Positions 59,357 through 64,000 of a DNA stretch of 64,000 bases are shown one piece after another. The DNA is from Hankyongella sp964404985 (lineage in GTDB: Bacteria; Pseudomonadota; Alphaproteobacteria; Sphingomonadales; Sphingomonadaceae). The notes below the pieces were generated by a model. That model did no database searches, had not been told where the DNA came from, and saw only the letters and a list, made by a program, of their open reading frames with translations. The DNA is taken from contig CAYOMD010000003.1 of the NCBI GenBank assembly GCA_964404985.1, positions 1 through 64,000 on the forward strand. Reading direction: 5' to 3'. The translations under genes were made by a program, and so were the position numbers. Numbering within the stretch: position 1 is the stretch's first letter; each line of letters starts with the position of its first letter.

Positions 59357-60664
59357 TCAGAGACGCCAGATACGAAGCCCTTCACCAAAGTCGACCTGTC
59401 GCCACATGCCCTTCAAATCGGCAACAAGCCCATTTGGTTTAAGCAACCCTGCAATCTGGCTGACTTTCATCTGTGCATAGGCCGCATGCGGAACTGCTGC
59501 AACTATAGCATCATAAAGTTCAAAGCCTTCAGTGTCGCTTTCAAGATGCAAATCAGCAAGCCTGTTCAATATACTGACACCATACTCGTGTCGTGCCTCT
59601 TCAGCAGACGCCAAAGGATCATGAATACTGACTTCGTGGCCATGTTTTTCCAAACGACGGACCACATCAATAACTTTAGAGTTGCGCAGGTCTGGCACAT
59701 TTTCCTTGAAAGTCAGACCCAGGACAAGAATTCGAGAGTTATGCTTTATTTTATCCGAAATAATGTCGGCAACATACGCGCCCATAGCATCGTTAATGCG
59801 TCGCCCGGCAAGAATGACCTGTGGATCATGCCCAAGTTCTTCGGCACGATGAGAGAGGTAGTAAGGGTCAACACCAATACAGTGGCCACCGACAAGGCCC
59901 GGAGAGAACTTCAGAAAATTCCACTTTGTTGCAGCAGCATCCAGAACATCATAGGCTGATATGCCGATCTTCTGGAAGATCATCGCAATTTCATTCATGA
60001 ACGCAATATTGATATCGCGCTGTGCGTTCTCGATAACCTTCGCCGCTTCAGCAACCTTGATGCTAGCCGCCCTGTAAACACCACCACTCGTGATGCTGCC
60101 GTAGACTTGCGCCAGGGCCTCCGTCACATCCGGTGTATCGCCGGCAATGACTTTGGTGATGCGATCGACAGTATGCTCACGGTCACCGGGGTTGATACGT
60201 TCCGGGGAGTAGCCGAGGAAAAAGCCGACGCCGTGCTTCAGGCCAGACACCTGTTCCAGCATCGGCCCGCAGATTTCCTCTGTCACACCAGGGTAAACGG
60301 TGCTCTCGTAGACAATGATGGCCTTGCGATCTGCTGTCAGGAGACCGGCAACAGTCCTGCTCGCGGAGAGCACAGGCCGCAGATCCGGCTTGTTGTGCTC
60401 GTCCACTGGCGTTGGCACGGTAACGATAAAGATATCGCTGTCCCGGCAATCTTCCGGATTTGACGTCAGCCGAAGGCTCGATGCACGCAACACTTCGGGC
60501 TCGACTTCGGCGGTGCGGTCGAAGCCGCCACTGAGCTCCGTGATGCGCTGATCGTTGATATCGAGACCGACACAATCGAATTTTCGCGCCAGCGCCACCG
60601 CCAGCGGGAGGCCGACATAACCGAGGCCGACAATCGTGATTTTCGTCGCGCTTGAAATATTCAT
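59357..60664 (-). CDS. tviB: UDP-N-acetyl-hexosamine 6-dehydrogenase (TviB/WbpA type)
   Basis: NAD-dependent sugar dehydrogenase of 435 residues that oxidises C6 of a UDP-N-acetylsugar to the uronate, a precursor for surface polysaccharide. Motifs are IVGLGYVGLPLAVAL (NAD), TVPTPVDEHNKPDL, YESTVYPGVTEE and the catalytic Cys in GGHCIGVDPYYLS. It follows the SLBB export gene by 53 bases on the same strand. Base use is slightly more AT-rich than the ribosomal block, common for polysaccharide loci. The 294 bases between it and ilvD hold no convincing gene. Confidence 0.92.
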   Translation of the reverse strand: MNISSATKITIVGLGYVGLPLAVALARKFDCVGLDINDQRITELSGGFDRTAEVEPEVLRASSLRLTSNPEDCRDSDIFIVTVPTPVDEHNKPDLRPVLSASRTVAGLLTADRKAIIVYESTVYPGVTEEICGPMLEQVSGLKHGVGFFLGYSPERINPGDREHTVDRITKVIAGDTPDVTEALAQVYGSITSGGVYRAASIKVAEAAKVIENAQRDINIAFMNEIAMIFQKIGISAYDVLDAAATKWNFLKFSPGLVGGHCIGVDPYYLSHRAEELGHDPQVILAGRRINDAMGAYVADIISDKIKHNSRILVLGLTFKENVPDLRNSKVIDVVRRLEKHGHEVSIHDPLASAEEARHEYGVSILNRLADLHLESDTEGFELYDAIVAAVPHAAYAQMKVSQIAGLLKPNGLVADLKGMWRQVDFGEGLRIWRL

Positions 60665-60717
60665 TGCCCACCCATGATATACGAGACGGCTATGCGATAG
60701 CCTCCAGCGGTTAACAA

Positions 60718-63516
60718 TCAGCGTGCAAGGATGACAACCGTAGCTAGTGCCGAAGCAACCTGCGACACAATCTGTGTTATGGTACTAGCAATAGTCAGCT
60801 TGTAGAGCGGATCGATGTTCTTCGGCACGACGATAGCGCTGCCTGGCGGTAGAATCTGCTGACTCTTGCCCCAGAAGGAGGTTTTCACCGGCTCCGCTAT
60901 GCCGTTTGGATAAACGATGAAGATTCTCTCATCATCGGCCGTCGATTGCACACCGCCAGACTCGCCAAGATAATCCTTTACAGATTTCCTGGACGAGAAC
61001 TGCAGCGCCGTCGGATTGAGAACATCACCCAGAGTCAGCACGAAATTCGGGCGCTTGGGCATGAACACCGTATCCCCAGGCTCCAGGACGGTATCCAGGT
61101 CGGGGCGCAGTTCAAGCACCCGCGGATCCGCCTCGACCACCACACGCCCCGGCGGTTCAGTTCCCGCAATGCTCTGCGAGAGCTCTTGCGCCGCCACAAT
61201 CGCATCGGCCGAGATATCCTTGCGCGCAGCGATCGAGAGAAGTCCGGTATTCAATTCCTTAAGGGCACGCTGGAGGCCTTCTCGCTGCGCGGTGCGTACG
61301 CTCGCCCGGGTAAACACGGCACCGTAGGGAAACGACTGGGACGTGACGCCACCTGCGCGCTTGATAAGCTCGGAGAGCTTTTCACCTTTGCGGATAGGGT
61401 AAATTCCCGGCTGCGCGAATTCCCCGCTCAGCAGAACCGCCCCGGACTCGAAGCCGGACCCAGCCGAGATCAGACGAACAGAATCGAAAGGCGTGACAAG
61501 TAAATTACCCCCTTCAACCCACTTCACCTTTTTGGCCAAGCGCCCGTTTTGCTCCTCTGCGGTCTGCACAATCTCCAGCAGGTCATCATCCCGACGGGAG
61601 GCACGTCCACCGGCAACCGCAACCAATTGCTGCACGGGAATGCTGCCGGCGACAGGATAGGGCCCAGGCCGCCGCACGTCACCTGTTACTGGTACCGACT
61701 GTTCGATAAGAAAAGGCAGGATGTCCGGAAAGCGCTCAAACATCTGCGGGCATACTGATGGATCAAGATCCTGCGCACTGAACTCCTGTACTTCCTCGGT
61801 TTCTTCTTCGAGTCTAACCCTTCCACGGATATCATTTGACTCTGCGCGTGATGCGCGTTGGTCAGCTGCAGCATTCCTTCTCGAAGGCGACAAGGCTGAC
61901 TTTTCAGGAGCTTCCCCGGCGAGTTTCTGGACGAAAGGCACGAAAGCGCGGTTCACAGCGGCAAATCGCTCACCCTCACTGTCGCCGGCGGCGCGTGCCA
62001 GGCGGTTCAGCGAATTGCATTGATACTGCGGTTGCCGCGGCCCAAGCACAACAGAACGCACAGCTGGCGAATGCAGGAACGAGATGTCCGTCGAACTCAG
62101 CAGAATTATCCGATCATCGGAGCGTAGGGGGACATCGGAGCCTTTGGAAAACACCGAAACCAGACTGGCTCCATCAAGGTAAGGCGTCGTCGTTTGTGGG
62201 TCACGCCGCATCAATATGGCGAAAGGTGTGTAGGTATCCGTCTTGAGAGCGTCGATCGAGACCAGCAATTGCGCCAAGGTTCGCGCCTCAGTCAGGGCGC
62301 GTAGGCCCGCTGCATCGGTATGACCGAGCAGCTCGACGACCCCTCTGGTCTGGCTGTAGCTGGGCACAACCGAGATGGCATCGCCCGCAAGAACCGGATC
62401 TCTCGGCCGCAAAGAGACAGTGGCAAAGGCACCCTGGCTGGCGCGTACGCGCTGGGCGCTGGCGTTACTGCCGCCGGGCACAAGCTCTCCGCCCGCGATC
62501 CTCAAGGCATCGTCCAGCGACACAGTGGCACCGGGACGCAGTTCGTAAATACCCGGCCGTACGACAGCGCCAGAGACGGCAAAGGTCGTACCAAGTGCCG
62601 GGACGATAATCCTGTCCCCGTCCTGCAATTTCACCTGGCCGCTGGTCCCGATCCCGAGCAGACCATAGAGGTCGAGGGGGATGACGCGCCCAGCGCGCTC
62701 GATGCGCAGGGCACGCAAAGTGCCGCTGCGACGTATGCCGCCGGCGCGGCTCAGCGCGGAGACGGCATCGCTCAGCGCCGTCATCCGGTACTGACCGGGG
62801 CGCAGCACCTCACCTGCAACCGTAACAGCGATGGAGCGCACACCGCCCAAGGAGACATAAGCCTCGGTGCCGATCATGACGCGGCGAGTCGATCCTTCAA
62901 TTTCGTTACGCACTTGTCCTAATGTTCTGCCAAGTGCGGAGATCGGCGGAAAGTCCTGAATATTGACTGTTCCAGCGCGGTCGACCCGAACAGTAGAAGA
63001 GCGTGACGTCGGCCCCTGAAAGACAATCACGAGCTCGTCACCGACACCCAGAACGTAGCTGTCGTCAACGCGCCCGGTCACCGGTTCTCCGGGCTGGCTG
63101 TTGCGAAACAGGTCGTAGCCGAACTGCTCAAGCTTCTGGTTGGAGAGGCGTTTGCGATATGACTCCTCGATAGGGGTCGGCTGGCGCAACGTGGAGAGCT
63201 GATCACGCGCTATGGCAGAGCGTAGTTCCAGCTCCTCTGGAGTCAGGGTCGGTGCAATCGTATTGGCATCGCCGCGAGAAAGGTCGCGCCCTTCATCGTT
63301 CGTGCCTGAGGTTTGCGCGTTGGTTCCGCCGGACTTCAGGAATTGATCAACCAGTGCGGGATCGAGAGTCTGTGCCGCCGCCTGCAGTGAGACGGTACCC
63401 AGCGTCGCCATCAGGACCCCGAAAACAACCAGTCGCAGCAGAAAAGATGTGCTGAGCGGTTGGTGAGTGATGGGGAGAGTTGCGCTCCATGGGCGCGTAT
63501 GTGCTGTCATTATCAT
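60718..63516 (-). CDS. Large polysaccharide export protein with multiple SLBB domains
   Basis: Secreted protein of 932 residues: signal peptide (about 25-50, FLLRLVVFGVLMATLGTVSL then AAAQ), a polysaccharide-export domain (about 150-235, DSYVLGVGDELVIVFQGPTS), then several SLBB-type repeats (VAGEVLRPGQYRM, VSGAVVRPGIYELRPGATVS, VTGDVRRPGPYPVAG, LSGEFAQPGIYPIRKGEKLS, LTLGDVLNPTAL). The C-terminal 25 residues are hydrophobic and may be a membrane helix. It has no lipobox, unlike Wza. It likely forms or gates an export channel; no Wzc-like gene is in the window. Confidence 0.88.
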   Translation of the reverse strand: MIMTAHTRPWSATLPITHQPLSTSFLLRLVVFGVLMATLGTVSLQAAAQTLDPALVDQFLKSGGTNAQTSGTNDEGRDLSRGDANTIAPTLTPEELELRSAIARDQLSTLRQPTPIEESYRKRLSNQKLEQFGYDLFRNSQPGEPVTGRVDDSYVLGVGDELVIVFQGPTSRSSTVRVDRAGTVNIQDFPPISALGRTLGQVRNEIEGSTRRVMIGTEAYVSLGGVRSIAVTVAGEVLRPGQYRMTALSDAVSALSRAGGIRRSGTLRALRIERAGRVIPLDLYGLLGIGTSGQVKLQDGDRIIVPALGTTFAVSGAVVRPGIYELRPGATVSLDDALRIAGGELVPGGSNASAQRVRASQGAFATVSLRPRDPVLAGDAISVVPSYSQTRGVVELLGHTDAAGLRALTEARTLAQLLVSIDALKTDTYTPFAILMRRDPQTTTPYLDGASLVSVFSKGSDVPLRSDDRIILLSSTDISFLHSPAVRSVVLGPRQPQYQCNSLNRLARAAGDSEGERFAAVNRAFVPFVQKLAGEAPEKSALSPSRRNAAADQRASRAESNDIRGRVRLEEETEEVQEFSAQDLDPSVCPQMFERFPDILPFLIEQSVPVTGDVRRPGPYPVAGSIPVQQLVAVAGGRASRRDDDLLEIVQTAEEQNGRLAKKVKWVEGGNLLVTPFDSVRLISAGSGFESGAVLLSGEFAQPGIYPIRKGEKLSELIKRAGGVTSQSFPYGAVFTRASVRTAQREGLQRALKELNTGLLSIAARKDISADAIVAAQELSQSIAGTEPPGRVVVEADPRVLELRPDLDTVLEPGDTVFMPKRPNFVLTLGDVLNPTALQFSSRKSVKDYLGESGGVQSTADDERIFIVYPNGIAEPVKTSFWGKSQQILPPGSAIVVPKNIDPLYKLTIASTITQIVSQVASALATVVILAR

Positions 63517-63601
63517 GCTCTATATGCGCCGTTCGGCTTGAATGTGCGGTCTAGTCAGGCACCCGGGTTGCGTCAAGGAAGGCTGCCCAGGCGCCCCAAA
63601 A

Positions 63602-64000
63602 TTACCGCAAACGGCACACGTGCGACCATGTTTGCGGAAATGCTGTTGAAATGCTGGCCTTGGCGGACTCTGCGCTGAGTCTATCCCCATAGAGGGCAAA
63701 GCAAGTAGGGCCAGACCCCGAAAGACGCACGAGCGCTGCGTTATCCCTCTGGCCCAGCGCCTTCAGCAACGGGGGGAGGACAGGATTAATCGCACATGCC
63801 GGCGGTGCCAGGTCATTCCCCAGCGCAGATATCTCGTGCAGACTCCACAAGGGGCGCCCTGCATCGGCAAGCGAGCCCGTGAACGCCGCGCCACTGTCCT
63901 TGTATGCTTGAAAGACCGCCGGCGTGGGCATCGGCTCCGGTGGCTTGACCAGCAACACCCATGGCCGAGTATCGATGGCTGTGGGGGAGAGGCGCTCGCC
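63602..64000 (-). CDS. ispE: 4-diphosphocytidyl-2-C-methyl-D-erythritol kinase (C-terminal part)
   Basis: The last 132 residues of IspE, which phosphorylates CDP-methylerythritol in the MEP isoprenoid pathway. The frame stays open from the window edge (GERLSPTAIDTRPWVLLVKP) and carries KPPEPMPTPAVFQAYK and the GHMP-kinase motif RLSGSGPTCFALYG near the end. The N-terminus with its ATP site lies beyond 64000. It is followed by an 85-base gap before the SLBB gene. Confidence 0.92.
   Translation of the reverse strand, partial: GERLSPTAIDTRPWVLLVKPPEPMPTPAVFQAYKDSGAAFTGSLADAGRPLWSLHEISALGNDLAPPACAINPVLPPLLKALGQRDNAALVRLSGSGPTCFALYGDRLSAESAKASISTAFPQTWSHVCRLR

Overview
The window is a high-GC chromosomal segment from an alphaproteobacterium. 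The evidence is the aa3 oxidase genes ctaC-ctaD, a J-domain gene next to aerobic cobaltochelatase cobS and a bolA gene, a hopanoid-type hpnA gene, an RpoH-type sigma factor, and a bactofilin/M23 pair. The species cannot be named from sequence alone.

Layout. 1-3587: cytochrome oxidase genes (minus), an orphan two-cluster [2Fe-2S] protein and an unknown membrane protein (plus). 3645-22495: a nearly unbroken minus-strand translation super-operon. In transcription order it runs rpsL-rpsG-fusA-tuf, rpsJ to rpsC, rplP to secY-adk, then rpsM-rpsK-rpoA-rplQ, read from a near-consensus promoter at 22725-22753. 22765-27807: cobS and a J-domain gene, bolA, a helix-hairpin-helix protein, hpnA, an rpoH-type gene and tRNA-Thr(TGT). 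27911-34035: a ferredoxin reductase and a propionate/branched-chain acyl-CoA block (enoyl-CoA hydratase, dehydrogenases, methylmalonyl-CoA mutase and epimerase). 34121-36661: two overlapping cysteine desulfurases and an adrenodoxin-type ferredoxin. 36797-49392: housekeeping and envelope genes (hydrolase, anmK, tyrS, glnE, bcp, ferritin-like, M23 peptidase/bactofilin, erpA, xth), then a rubrerythrin/Fe-S oxidoreductase/DUF3501 operon.

49403-57151 is a 7,749 bp Mu-like transposable prophage remnant. Both ends can be placed to the base: each starts TGT-N2-CGGGACA-N-TAATT and is flanked by the 5-bp duplication TCTTT. It keeps a lysis cassette (holin-like, Rz, Rz1), a broken adenine methylase, and the packaging, portal and head-morphogenesis block. 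It has no transposase, repressor, capsid or tail genes. The structural block runs opposite to the lysis block, and two decapitated genes meet at about 50514-50524, so the interior is rearranged.

Immediately beyond the prophage, at 57205-57331, lie an IHF-like site, a perfect sigma-54 promoter (TGGCACG-N4-TTGCT) and, about 40 bases after the predicted start, a strong hairpin terminator with no gene between. This predicts a sigma-54-dependent small RNA of about 70 nt, whose upstream region was cut by the Mu-like insertion. It is the most interesting signal in the window. A second is a family of palindromic intergenic elements, with two large hairpins between rpoA and rplQ and a related copy in front of bolA.

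57332-64000: ilvD, then surface-polysaccharide genes (a UDP-sugar dehydrogenase and a large multi-SLBB export protein) and the 3' end of ispE, all on the minus strand.
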